Assembly (NCBI GenBank): GCA_944990035.1
Contig: CALYLX010000059.1
Location: forward strand, 310,001-374,000
DNA length: 64,000 nucleotides
Direction: 5' to 3'
Origin: Clitopilus passeckerianus
Lineage: Eukaryota; Basidiomycota; Agaricomycetes; Agaricales; Entolomataceae
Made by a program: the position numbers and the translations under genes. The notes under the pieces are model-generated. The model saw only the letters and a list, made by a program, of their open reading frames with translations. It had not been told where the DNA came from and ran no database searches. Of the stretch, positions 1 to 13,346 are shown piece after piece. Each line of letters opens with the position of its first letter. The first letter of the stretch is position 1.

Positions 1-3000
1 ACAGACTTGGGGGAACGCTGATCTTAAGGTCTAACAGAGAGTGTGTGGTGACGACTGTTCTGGAAATTTTGTGGAAATTTTGGAGAAATTATTGACAATC
101 ACAGCATGTTCCGAAAATCGGGCTGAGTTTTTCCACCTGAAGACAGCCCAAAACACGGATGAAGAGGGACCCTTTGAGAGTTAGAGCTCCTAAGAACGGA
201 TCGGTTTGGGGTTACACAGCGACGATAATCCACTGGAAAACGCTGAGTACTACTGATCCTGCAGCCCTTCGGCTCGGGATTCGGAAATGATCAAGCAGCA
301 CCCACTCTCAAGCGAGTCGAGCTTGCAATACACCTCAATTCCAACGTCATCCATGTCAACACCTAATGCAATGCTCAGCCTAATATTCCGCGATTCTCTA
401 CAATGATGAGACACCATGCGTAGATTAAGAGCACCAACCTCAACAAGCGGCGGCACTTTGCTTTACCTGGCCGTACCAAGCTTCGATCCACTACTGCAAC
501 CTACTCAAGAACATTCGGATCTTGGGCATACCGACTACGTCATCCAATGCTACAGCATCTAAGAGGGCCTTTGGAAGAAGTGAACTAGTGGTCGATTTGG
601 GATTTGGGACGCTTCAGGCGTACGTACATGTCGTTCTTCTCTTTCTTCCCCATTTTCCCTTTGCATATGTCGTCCTTTACTCGCGTATTCTTACGCCTTT
701 GTTCTCTTACATCCCAATTTCTACCTTCTGACCGACGTGAACGCGACGCTGATGAGCAACTCTGTCCAGAGAATTTTGTCAACGTCAACGTGAAAACTCA
801 GCGTCACCCACAAGTTCTGCATCACCAGAAGCAGCAATTACCCCTCACTTTTGTCAAGAACGAGAAGGCTCCGCATATAATGTATCTCCCCTGCAACCGT
901 AGACGAACTCCACCCGCTATCTTGAACCTCTCAAATTGCCGGCCTCTAATTGTGTCACCTACGGGCTGTTTGGCCTTGCCTCGTCCATGAACGAGAGGAA
1001 AGGAAGGCCTGGAACCTGTCGCCGCCAGTCGTATAAGGAAAGCCATTGGGAAAACCTTCGTTCCGGTAAGCTAGCCTTCACATTTCCCTTGGCGTTCTTC
1101 TTTCTTCCCTTCTACCAGTATAAGCCTACCACTCATTTCTGCAGGTCATCGTCAAGCTCGTCCACCTACGTAATGGTCGCTACCACGCAACATCTGCAAG
1201 AAGTGCCCTTTGAATTTAGGCTCCACCCGCGAAGGCGCCGGTGGGCTCACTCCAAGTTGGAGATCCCTCACAATTGGGGCTGAAACACCGGGAAGCTGCA
1301 CAAGACGCTACCATTGCAGCTGTGCAACATCGTGCACCCTTATTACCCGACCACTCAATTCACCATATGACTACAGATGCCAGTTCCCCCACCTCTCCCC
1401 CACCTCTTTCCCCCAGCGTTTGCACCGTCTACCCCGCCGCCTCATGACAGGGGGGTGTATCATTATCATGGCCACTGGAGAAGGAGCGCACAGATAGTCA
1501 TGCTGCTTGTCATAAAGCAGAATACGATCTGACGCCATATGGCGCTCGAACATCCTCCGCCTCGCCAGTCCAGAAATGCAGAACTCAATCTAGCGGCACC
1601 TACGACGTCATCTTGGACATCTCGAAAACCTTTGTCCCCTAACAACCTCGGAAGTCTGATTCGCACCTCGGATCTCCCTTTTGTCGGTCTCCTGCCGTCT
1701 CGAAGGCGCACCATCGTCGATATGGGATGTCTCAACTCGAACCAGGATGAAGGTCGGCCCGACGACTGCCACAGGCCTATACCTCGATGTATACCTCGAT
1801 GAAGGCTCCTTGGAATTACGAGTCGCCAGATGGAGAGGCCCGCAAAACAGGTGCTGCTGAAGATCAAATTTCAGCGTGCATGTTTGGACCCACCTCAAAC
1901 CCATTCTCATCGACCTGCCGGTTTGTAGCAGCCCATTTACCATGGCAGCTGCGCCGTTGCACTCGCCTGGTCTTAAGGTTGGAAGATTTTTTCACGAAGG
2001 TCGGGCCTCGTTAAGGATTCAATCGGGTCGCCTCACCCCCTGTTCATTCCTACTGAGGCTTCGTCCAACTTTATCCTGGCCCTTATCCGCACAACTTCCG
2101 ACTGCGCCAAGCCCGAGAAGATAGGCTGCTTCTGCCGAGGAACATCTCTCTCGGAGGACAATGTCGGAGTTATGAAGGCGTTATTTGGTTGGTCGTGGTA
2201 GGAAGGAAGGCTGTTCTGGTCAATGAGAAGAGGAAGAGGATGAAAACGATGTTACTCCCGGAGGGGTTATGGAAGGATCACCATATCGTGGGTGGGCAAG
2301 AAACCGTCACCCTTCACCGTTGCGCTAGACGCAGCATATACGCTCAAACACACTCGACCCCATCACCACTCTATTTGGCGCATTTTGGGCTGGAGACCTC
2401 GTGTTGGCAGCATCTGGTTCCCGCCGGTACTTTCACCACTGGAGCGTCCAAAACGCTTCGGCCTTTAAGCAACGAGTTGGATATCTGCCAACAGCCGTTA
2501 TGGCATTTCGATTCGAGGCATTATTGCCTTCTGCCAATATCCTATCTCGTGGAGGAAATGCCACGTTGCAGCCCATGGCTCTTCTCGGCACCACGTTGTC
2601 CCACAACGCCAACTTGTGTTGAACACCGGGCGAATCTCGTACCCCCAAATTTACCCTTGCCATGGCAATGCGCACCATGCGCTGGCGGTTGTGGGCAACC
2701 GAAGGTTCGGGACATGGGATGGTCAAAATACGACGGTGTCTTGGGAGGCTACATCTGGACCTTTGAAACAAGTTTGGGCTCGCGTTATCGGCTTTTATCA
2801 TGGACATTTCGCCAATTCTTCCTACATACTTTCTCCAACTTCCATAGAATAATTTCTTTATCATTGCTACGTCTTACATACCTCCGGACATGTTTTCTCT
2901 CGATTTCTGGCCTCATCTCGTCGAACTTCAGGCTTCGGTGATGCTGACTGGCTCTTTATCTTCCGCCCTCTTGCACCCGTATACCTGCCACCCCGTTCTT

Positions 3001-3494
3001 GTTCTCGTATTCTTTCTAAACTCATCATTGCCCGTATCGATTGCATTCTTGGTTCCATCTCAGGTCTGCGTGACGGATCAAAAGAGCGCAGAGCTCAGAG
3101 TCGACTGTCCATACTCATGAAACTTTGCCTTGTTGGCATGAATAAAGTTCAGTGCGGGGTTGATGTTGGTACACGAGCTGGAATCTACTAGTAGATGAAG
3201 ATGAGGAATAGCTTACGTTTGCTCATCGGAGCCAATGAGGATGAAATGCCTACGCTTGAATTCGATCTATGTCGGTAGGAGTAGGTGTAAGGACAACTCG
3301 GAGACGCAAAAGATATACGGGAATAGTAAGGAGAAGAGAGTGTTCTTTGGAGTACGGGCGATTGAATTGGTAGGAAGTAGTACGACACGAAGCATGTGCA
3401 ATAAATCGATACTGCAGTCATACTCGGCGGTAAAAGTGTATTGTTCATACGGAAGCCTATCAAGCGGGGCACTCAAATCCAGATGACAGTTGTT
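1..3494. other. Spacer of duplication unit A (no intact gene)
   Basis: No intact gene is visible. The stretch carries decayed sequence that recurs beside the other two NLR genes: a CTCGG-rich motif near 270, intron-like pieces near 600-1150, and a block at about 2170-3480 matching about 11990-13340 and 22430-23680. Reading frames in the block (for example 2189-2941) are partly alignable between copies but change frame and contain stops, so I treat them as gene remnants. The last ~370 bp before the NLR1 stop are the best-conserved part. The original product is unknown. Confidence 0.55.
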
Positions 3495-6400
3495 TCAAGG
3501 AAGGACAATCCGCGATATATCAAGTAGAAGGACACGGCCATCCTTGCAACCGACTGCGATAGATGAGCCGGTGGGGTCTACTGAGAACTTCTTGACGTGG
3601 ATGTGGGGAGGAAACCAACAGAACGGGACCATAACAGGCTCTCCTTCTACTGGTACGTTGAGGTATACAAGGCCTGATAGGGGAGGGTTTTGTCGCCCAC
3701 CAAGTGCGATGATGCGTAAGGGATAATCAGACATGGCTGGATGGGTGAAAAGAGGGTCGGTGACATCATTGGTAGTAGGAATGGGAGGCGAGAATGTGGA
3801 GTGCGAGGCGCTTGGGAGGAATGTGAAAGATGCCATGTATTCAAAATGTTTCCCGAGAGAGATTGGGCGAATGTTGTCGATTGTCCGTAGGTAGAGGGTA
3901 GCATTATTGTTGATGACGTCACCATAGTAATTATAATCTCTTGCCATCGATGCAAATGTTGAGCCACTGGGGGAGAATGCGATGGCACCCATTTCACTAT
4001 TTGGGTTGATAGTGCTGAGATGACATCCAGACCGTCCGTCCCATACCTGGAATGTGTGATCTTCTGATGCTGATAGGAGTCTTAAGCCATCAGGAGAGAA
4101 TGCAATGGCGCGGATATCGTGTGAATGACCGTGGAGGGTTGTGATATGAGTCCCCGTCTTTCCGTCCCATAACCAGATGGTCTTATCGTCAGATCCTGAG
4201 GCGAGCTTTGAGCCATCGGGAGAGAATGCAATGGATATGATCCAATCTAAGTGACCATCAAGAGTACAAATATGGACACCTGTTTTTTCATCCCATAACC
4301 GGATAGTGTTATCATAGGATCCTGAGGCAAGCCTTGAGCCATCAGGGGAGAATGCAACGGCTGTAACCCTACTGGAATGACCGTTGAGGGTGCTAATATG
4401 GGCCCCTGTCTTTCCATCCCACAGTTGGAGGGTGCTATCTTGACCTGACACAAACCTTGAGCCGCTGGGTGAGTGCGCCATAGCTGTGACTTCACCGGAA
4501 TGGGTATGAATGGCAGAAAGTTTGGGGGTGTCTGGCTTTCCGTTCTGTAAATATATGGGATGATTCAGAGGGGAATATCTGATGCTTACAGGATCTGAAG
4601 ACAGGCCGTCATCTACAGAATGGCCTTTGAGAGAGCCCGCCTTTATGTCCCAGAGGCGGACTGTGCAATCGCCGGATGCTGAAGCAAGTCTTGATCCATC
4701 GGGGGAGAATGCGACACCTAAGAAAGAGCCGGAGTGGCCGTTGAAAGTGATGATAGGAGAGCCTGTTGTCGCATCCCACAGGCGGACTGTGCCATCTCCG
4801 GAGCCCGAGGCAAGCCTCAATCCATCGGGGGAGAACACTACAGAATACACAGCGTAGGAATGGCCTTCGAGAGAGAGTATATGAGCACCGGTTGTTGCTT
4901 CCCACAGACGGATGGTGTCATCGTCAGACGCCGATGCAAGTCTCAACCCATTGGGGGAGAATGCCACAGAGTTAATTTCATCAGAATGGCCTTCGAATGT
5001 GGTTATATGAGCATTGGTTTGTCCATCCCACAGATCAACAGTGTGATCTTTGGATGCAGATGCAAGTCTCAACCCATCAGGGGAGAATGTGACCGAGTAA
5101 ACCGAACCGGAATGGCCCTTGATAGTGATAAGATGGGCACCCGTTTCTCCATCCCATAGACAGATTGACGCGTCAATGGACCCGGATGCGAGCCTCGCAC
5201 CGTCAGGAGAGAATGCAACAGATGTGACCCAGTTAGAATGGCCTTGTAGAGCGATGAGACGGGCACCCGTTGTTACATCCCACAGACAAATTGTTCGATC
5301 GTTGGATGCAGAGGCAAGTCTTGCTCCATCGGGAGAGAACACCACGGACATGACCCAATTGGAATGGCCTTCAATAGTGGAGAGGTGAGCACCTGTATTT
5401 CCATCCCACAGGCGGATCGTCCTGTCATCGGATGCTGATGCGAGTGTTTTCCCATTGGGAGAGAAAGCAACTGCCCTGACATCATCTGAATGGCCTGTCA
5501 TGGTGACCAGTGCGGCGGGATCCCATTCACCCTCAATTCCGCTGATAACACTCAGACTTGTTGCTTCTCCATAGGTCCTATACAGCAGTGTGTTTCGAGG
5601 TATGAATGGGAGCGCTGACCAATATATATGCATTGGTGTCAAAGCCACAACCTCACCACTCTGAAGGAGGAACCGACGGGTGTCAGACACCAGTGCGTGA
5701 ACTCTGTTTCTCTCCGTCCAGCTGTGAGGGTGAGCATTCTATAATCATGCTAATTAGCAACTGGGAACACCGAAGCGCCGCCGAGATCTACTCACAATTG
5801 CATCCAGCGCCAGATCCAACATGTCGTGTGCACGCCTGATTTGGCCAAGAATGTTCATGACCTCAAGCCATGCCATAATATGAGTAAATGCCCACTCCTC
5901 AAACAAGCCCTGAAGCTCGTTGTCGAGCTCTCCGGTGGCATGAAGGTGGGAAGCCCAATGAGAAGCAGCATAGGCGAGCTCTTCTTTGAAGGACCTATCT
6001 TGCAGGCTGACAATGTCTGCCTTATCCAAGAACCATGCTTCGGGGGGAATATTCCCAATGTTGAATTTCAATTCCTCATCCATTACACGGAAGCACGCCG
6101 CTGCGAGTTGCTGATGATGCGTTCTTGTATCAATTTGGAGCTTTTGACCAGTGTTCGGCGGGATCTTGGGTAATTCTTTCATAGTGCGTTCGATACGGTT
6201 TGCATTCGTGATGAAGTCGGGGAAGGATTTATGATGTACACGGAATATCATACTTGGACCACTCGGCGCAACAAGGGAATGTAAGTGTAGGAGGCTCTCC
6301 ATGATATCGGCCGAGTCCATCCCAAGTAGCTGAGCCAATGCTTGACAAGGGAGAGGGTTCTGCAGAATGATGATTGCGCCGATGACGGTTCTATACCGAT

Positions 6401-8062
6401 CGAACCACTCGTCAATTTCCTCCAAGTCAGCGTCAGTGGGGGCCGCCTGATGAATGATCTGGATATAGAACCTATCCATGACGTCGGTACGTTTTGAGCC
6501 AGAAAAGTCGGTGGATGACACGCCATCAAGCAGGCGGGCGAGTCGCTTTTCAGGGCTAGCCGCCTTCGTGTCCAGAATGAACTTTGTCGCTGTGGATGCA
6601 ATGATGAAGAGGGTTCCACAAATGCCGCATAGCATTTTCATGTCCTTGGGGGCGGGCTGCCACGGAGGTTGGCGATGTGGGAACAACCTCTGGACCTGTT
6701 GGGCTGATAGAGAATAGCTCAGGTAAAGCTGAATGTCGGATTGCACGATTGAGTCGTCAATCTCATGCAAATGGAACAGCGCATGATTATTGTCCTGGGA
6801 TAGGACGTTTCGAATACGCCACTCAGGCCGAGTGGTGAGGAAAATCTTGATTCGAGGTAGGTGGGGAATATGGTGGGCGAGGAGGGTTAAGAGGGTTTCG
6901 GCCTCGTCTTCCTTGCATTCGTCTAAGGCGTCAATGACGATGAGGATCTGTGATCCACTCTCAGCCAGTAGATTCTGAAGAGGAGCGAGGATAAGGAGAG
7001 AAAGTTGTTGCTGAATGGTTTTCTGTGGGGCGTCGGGATTCGCTTCGAGTGCGTCGGCGATCTTTCGCGCGAATGCCTCACTGTAGCAAGCTAACTGAAA
7101 TGCGATGGTGGGGAAGAAATGCTTTGCGACCATCCTTTCTGCTTCATTGCGTGTGAAGTAGAAGCTTGCGCCCAGAATTCCAGCCACAGCAGCTCGCTCA
7201 GCGACGGTCTGCGCAATAGTCGACTTTCCGATTCCAGCGACACCGTCAAGGACAAATATTGGTGCTTGGCCCTTGTCCCCTCTAACCCACGCTTCGATGT
7301 CGTTCAATAGCTGTTGGCGAGTGTTTTCGAAGCACTTGGAACGTTGGTCGGCTTCGTACGAGTCCCATGCAGCATTCACTGGATTGAGGATGGATTTCAG
7401 CTTCTGAAGCTAACGTGGCGTCAGTGGGATTCCGTACGTATAAACTATGAGTTACTTACCCGCGTTGTTGTGTCCTTATGAACTTCCAGATTTCCAATGA
7501 CGTTGTATATATCCCTCCCAGTTATCCGGCTTTCTGAGATGGATAAAACGGCGTGTGAAGCAGCCGTGGGAGGTGGTGAGGGTTCTTGTGAGCCTGTCGA
7601 AGGGGTGTGTTCACCCGACGGCGCCAAAGAGATATGATTTCCGGACGCGATGACTTTGTTGTTGAATTGCGGTTGATCCGCCTCATTCCGAGTCCCCGCC
7701 CTATCAGAGGCCTCCTTGAATGGAGCTTCGGAGGGCCTCCCCTCACCTGAAAGTAAATCCTTGTTGGTGGGCTGCTGCAAGGGGTCCTCGATAGCTGTGG
7801 ATGGTGGTGGTGCTCGTTCCCCTGGCTTGATGGTCGTCAATGGTCTCGATTCTGCCGCGTTCAGAAGTTCGGTGATCTCTGGAGTTGAATTGCCCTTCAT
7901 GATCGACTTGATATCTGTATTTATTGGTAGGGGAGGCGGTAGGGAGCGGAGAGCCAGAGTCTGGGTTCCAGCCGACGATGTAGTTTTGATAGGTGTGGAA
8001 GAGGCAGTATCAGGGCTAGTCTCATCCTTCTTCCTCTTGAAGCGCGATAAAACCTTCCGCAT
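3495..8062 (-). CDS. NLR-like NACHT-WD40 protein, copy 1 (intact)
   Basis: Three exons: 8062-7460, 7409-5796 and 5738-3495, with introns of 50 and 57 nt (GTAAGT/TAG and GTGAGT/TAG), giving 1486 residues. Residues 1-201 are a basic start followed by a Ser/Pro/Thr-rich linker, ending in the conserved motif DIYNVIGNLEV. The NACHT domain follows, with P-loop GVAGIGKST at 257-265 and Walker B ILIVIDALDE at 356-365. A helical segment leads to eleven canonical WD40 repeats (about 820-1320, typical unit GHSxxVxxVAFSPDGxRLASxSxDxTIRLWD) in a group of seven and a group of four, then a degenerate tail ending in DGRVLLLDIS. Proteins of this type (HET-E/NWD family) are cytosolic ATP-dependent sensors linked to non-self recognition or programmed cell death in fungi. 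The effector output here is not recognisable. It is the least damaged member of the tandem cluster. Confidence 0.9.
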
Positions 8063-11000
8063 GGTCGGAATGCTGCCAAATTCTGAGAGCTCTGCACCTT
8101 CGGAGGTTGGAAAGGCGTGCCGGGGAGGAGAAACTTTGTTAAAATGCGTTGGAGGGAGGTGGTGGATGAGATAGGAGAAGAGCGCTCAATCACTGACAAT
8201 TTCCCTGATGGAAGCTGGGGACACTTGATGAAGCCTGGGATAACGGATAAAATCAGGGGAAAATGCAGTTCAATTCCATGCAAATAGTTCATATAACGGC
8301 GAGTACAGCAGGTTTCATAGTAATAAAGGCAGATTTCGTATGCACTTCATCGACAGGATGCCGAGAAAGCACTGCGTACTGAGCGAAGTACCGAGCGTTT
8401 CGAGTTGAACGGCCAAATGGTCGTAGACCTCTGAAAGTTACAAGACCAAACAACCGGAAAGAGTGTTACCGAAATGCCGACGCGCCACAAAGGCCACTGC
8501 AGGCTTTGACTTGAACGTCCATCTTCGTCTTTCCTCAGGCTCCAGACAAATCCGACACTGCAAGACTCGACCGCGCTGGGCCACGAAGTTCCCATACAAG
8601 AAGGGGAATGGATAGAATCAACTTCTTTCACCCAGCTTTTTACCGAATTCTACAAATTCTCCCGCCTGCCTCGCGTCATGTACAGGTGGCACCAAAGACA
8701 TATCGTCCTTCAGCAAACCGACCCGCAAGGGGGTGAAGCAGATGGGGCGTGGATACCACAGCCGCTGGAGGTGCGGTTGCTGACATTTTGTGGATGAATA
8801 ATATGTTCGTCAAGGTAAATATCCTCTTCTTAGCTCCCCTGCTTTTTGAGCTCCTAGAGGCTGTACGCTCCCACAGTTCTCTCTCGTGCTCCCGATGCAC
8901 CCCTTACAACCAAACAAACATCGTTGCTGAAATCTGTTTTTCCCTTCACAGGATCCCTTCGTACTGGCCCTCATGACCAAGAATGCTCGCCATTTGCCAG
9001 CAATTTACAGGCTTCATTCTGATATGTGAACTCGACATGCACTAAAGCTGCGTTTGGATTGGCCGACGCCTAACACCGGAGATTTTGCAAGACGCTTGAC
9101 TTGTAACTGGGTCCAGATTTCAAAGCTTTCCCCACCGGAAGACAAGAAAAACGGATCCCTACCCAGGTATGAGTTCCGTCGCCAGTAGGGTGGCGACTGC
9201 AGCTTCTAACGCTGGGATCGATAGAATCGACTCGGTAGGTCCAATTTCCTTCTCCCTTCATCTCATGTTCTCGACAAGATTTTTCATCTTCCGCGGGTGT
9301 CGTTGCATTTTCTCCTCTCTACTTTCCTTCCACCCGAACGAATGTCTGATCTTGTTTGTTGTTCACAGGTTTACCAAGTTCAACGACTTCTCAACGGTCT
9401 TCGCTTTGGATATAAGGGAGGCAATCACTTGTGCTCTCGGGCGCTCAAGATCCTTTTCATGTTGCAGCACGCAAACATGCGTCTACGCTGATACTCCGGA
9501 AGTCAAATTCAAGACCCTGTTGGTCGCCGGTGAAGCATTAGAATGTCGAAATGTTGTCATTTCCTCGGCGTACCCCTACCTTACCAAACCCAGCCGTCAG
9601 CTCACGACAACTACCCTCTCCACCTTTCGAGCATACCAAAGACGCTCCAACCTCGTCTTTGCTGTCCCGCGCACCCGTTGTTATTACGATACCTGGCACC
9701 AACCCCCACCCGACTCAACCATGGCCCGTTCTGCCGTCGTCCAGCAGCAGAACATTAGCCGGAGCTACAGTAGCTCAGTCAGTGTCGGTGTCAATGCCGA
9801 ACGCCTCGACGTCATCGCGTGTAGCTCCTGCGTCCTTTCAATACGAGGACGGGATTGGATGGGTACGCCTGTCATAGGGCAGTACATCAAGCTGTTGGCA
9901 CGCCTGGCTGGACGTAGCCAGCGGCAACTCCTGCAACCTCCGCGCCTTGAGAAGTGCTCTCGGTCTTCTGGTTCTTGAGGATGTTTTCCTCTGCTCAACC
10001 GCCAGCGAGTACAGCAATCCCTCCAGCGAAGACAGCCCTTTGCCCCTTCATTTTCGCCATCACATGTCAATGGCGCTGGTGCCTCGAGTCCATTCGCAGT
10101 GGCAGGCAGAACTTCACGCTCGCTAGTGCCTGCACAAGACCCTCAAGATGCGGCTCGTGGGGCTGGACTTGGGCCTGGATGTCGAGCTTGCATGAACTCG
10201 TCCGAATGTAGAGCACGCCAGTACTCCCCCCATAGTACCTTTATTTCCAATCTTGATTCTTGCTAGCTACACGTACATCACCCTTCCACCTCATTACTTT
10301 ACTTCCAGGGAATACGGATATGGTACACAGATACTCGCGCATACGCTTGTGTACTTATTGACGAGGAGTAGGAATCACCTCGAGCGCTTACCATGAAATG
10401 GACCACAGACTGTTGGATTATTGGGGGGGAATTGGCTACGGACTCAGCATCGGGTGTCGAATACTGAATCATTGTCACTTGTACTACGTATTTACTATAC
10501 GTCTTCTAGTACATAATACCCCTATGTTGCACGAATATTTTGTTGCTGCGAACCCTGGTCGAGCAAGCATGAACATCGGTCTCGCCTTTCAATTGCCTCA
10601 TCGGCTCGGGATTCGGAATTGATCAGGCAACTCGTTCTCGAGCCTGGATGCGTCCTCTCTTCTCTTCCTGCGTCAACCCTTCCAAGCTTCCACCTCGAGC
10701 TCGATTCCGGCGCTATCTATGTCGGCGCCTAATGCAATGTTTCTTCTGAGATCCTCTTCAATGGCGACACACCATGATTCAAGAGCACCAACCTCTTCCA
10801 AACGCGACAACCAGCCTATAGTAAGATTGCAACCTGGTCAAGAACTTTCGGAGCTTGAGCATGTCGACTCCAAGAAGCAATAGCTACGTCACCCAATGGT
10901 ATAGCATTGAAGAGGGCCCTCGAGAATGGCGCTTTACCTGCCCTCGTCTCCTTGAACTTATCTGCCGCTGCTCATATATCACACATTACCCTTATATCCT

Positions 11001-13346
11001 CCTTTGCGTCACCTTCCACCTTCTGACTCGCTTGAATGTAATGCTGATACCTAATTCTGTTTACAGACTATCGTCAACCTCAAACCTCGACCTTCAGCAG
11101 ACTTTGACATCGTCAGAAGTAGGAGCCTCACCGCACCATCATTAGGAACGAGAATACTTCGCATATAAGAGGCCTCTGCCTCGACCGTAACCGAAAGGAT
11201 GTACCTTTGAATGTTTCCAGGACGTTCGGAAGTCAGCACCCTCTAGCTAAAGGGATCGGACCTCTGTCACATGGACTCCTCGCCCCAACTCGGGAGCGCC
11301 TCGCGGCTGCCATAGAGAAGCTCGAGTCGTTGCAGACGCTTTTACCGACCCAGGCTACGCCACAACATCCTCCACCACCACGTCAACTTTCTCGTACCCG
11401 CCCGAAAACGCCCCCTTCCACCCCACTGAGTCCTTCCCCATTGCCATCTACAGATTCTACCCAGTACATTTCCCCCGCTGGTACCAAGCGACGCCGTTGC
11501 CTATTGATGGTGCAAGGCTGAGACGGCGGTCCTGCCTGCCAATGGACCTGAGAGGCAATCCTCCATCTCGTCAGGCCCAAAACTCCTACTTTTTTTATTC
11601 ATGAACATCACCAAGGCAAGATTTTTGCCGAGAATCAGTGGAACCTTGTCATGACCTCTCCTACCTCCACGAACGATGTGAATGGCACAAACAACTCAGC
11701 CGACTAACGAAGCACTCATAATTCTGGACCCTCCTGGTTCGTGACAGACCATTTACGACGAGGCCTGCACCGTCGTGTGCGCCTGGTCTCTCAGGCTAGA
11801 AGGCCTCTTTCCCAAAGGTCGAGCCCTCATCTGAAGGATTCAACGGTTTCGCTCACCCCCACCTCATTCCTACCGCGGCTACATTCCCGCTCTATCCTCG
11901 TCCTTATAGCCCAAACCTCCACCTGCACCGTCCCGTCAGTCCCAAGGATAGGCTTCTTTGCCCAACTCTCGACCCTGAATGAGATATCAGAGTTATGAAG
12001 GCATGGTTCGGTGGTTCACGGTACGAGAAGAGGTTGTCCTGGCCAAGGAGGAGGAAGACAATGGAAATACCGGCCTGGAAGCATCACTCTCTGGAGGATT
12101 GGAGAAATTATTATCGAATCCCCGATGGGAAAGAAACCGCCACCGAGACCGAAATTGTGCAACCATCCACCGCTATGCTAGGCGAAGCAAATACGCTCGA
12201 GCGCCACTCTGTTTGGCGCCTTTTTGGCTGGAGACTTCGTGCCAGCAGCATCCGCTCCCCGCCGATACTTCCTTTCATCCCCGTAGTATTCAAAATGTCA
12301 CGGCGTTTGAATAAACAGTCGGATATCCGCCTACGGCATCTCAACTCGAGGCGGTGGTATCGTCTATCAATATCCTGCCTCATCAAGGACCCGCTGTATC
12401 ACGACGGGTACATAGCTCTTCTCGATACCATGTCATCCCACGATGCCGACCCGTATTGGCCACTGGAAAATCTCGTACGCAAGAAATCTACCACTCGCAT
12501 GGCAATGTGTGCCATTCCCTGGCGAGCGAAGGTTCGGGAGATGGGTTGGTGAACGTACGATACCCTCTGGGAGGGCCGCGTTTGAATTCTTGAACCGAGT
12601 TTTGGACTTGCGTTATCGTCTTTTATAACAGACATTTACCTCGTACTAACATTTATCCCCTACTACCTACATACTACTTCAAACTTCCGTAGGCTAATTG
12701 TGCTGCTACGACTTACATTCGCATGGACGCGTTCTCTCTTAATTTCCCTTGTCTCTTCGAATTTGAGGCTTCGGCGATGCTATTTGGGTTCTTCACCTTC
12801 TGCAGTCTTACACCCGTATATCCACCACACGGTCTTTGTTCTCATATTCCTCCTGTACTCCTCATCGTCCGCATCATTTTCTTTCTCGGTTACATGCCAG
12901 TCCTACGTGATGGATCAGAGTCCGGTCCACGACTGTGGAGCGCATTGGTTGTCCATACTCATGAACTTGAACTTGTTGGCTTGGATAAACGTCAGTGTGA
13001 GGTCACCGGTCAATGTTGGTGCACGAGTTGGAATTTGGATGAAGATGAATAACAGCTTATGTTGCTCATGAGAGCCGATGAGGATGAACTGCCTACGCAA
13101 GAACTTGATCTACGTCGGTAGGAGTATGTGTAAGGACGATTTGGAGATACAAAAATCATGATATATACGGGAAGAATAGAAGAACCTATTCTTTGAAGTG
13201 TGCAACTTGTAGCAAAGTGGTAGGAGGCGAAGCATGTGTAATGAATACATACCGTAGTCATATTCACTCATATTCACGAGTGACAGCATAACTGTTTCGA
13301 ACACAGATATATCAAATGAGGCGTTCAAACCCGGATTACAGTTACT
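8063..13346. other. Spacer between NLR1 and NLR2 (decayed repeats)
   Basis: No intact gene is seen in these 5.3 kb. The first part (8063 to about 9980) matches the region upstream of NLR2 (about 17990-19300), including intron-like junctions such as CAAG|GTAAATA near 8815 and TTCACAG near 9368. A 269-codon frame at 9169-9978 only partly aligns with its NLR2 counterpart and runs through these intron-like sequences, so it is not called as a gene. From about 10590 the sequence resembles the start of unit A again, and 11990-13340 matches the block downstream of NLR1. The ancestral plus-strand gene or genes could not be identified. Confidence 0.5.

Noticed and set aside
2189..2941. 250-codon plus-strand frame
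   Set aside because: Counterparts in units B and C shift frame and contain stops, so the open frame is not conserved; it is treated as a gene remnant.
4582..5388. Plus-strand frames opposite the NLR1 WD40 array, with similar ones at 13897-14736 and 25114-25426
   Set aside because: They are antisense shadows of the repeated WD40 codons; the same pattern occurs in all three copies and follows the minus-strand repeat period.
9169..9978. 269-codon plus-strand frame
   Set aside because: It runs through intron-like sequence shared with the NLR2 flank, and only a central exon-like part aligns; it is not an intact gene.
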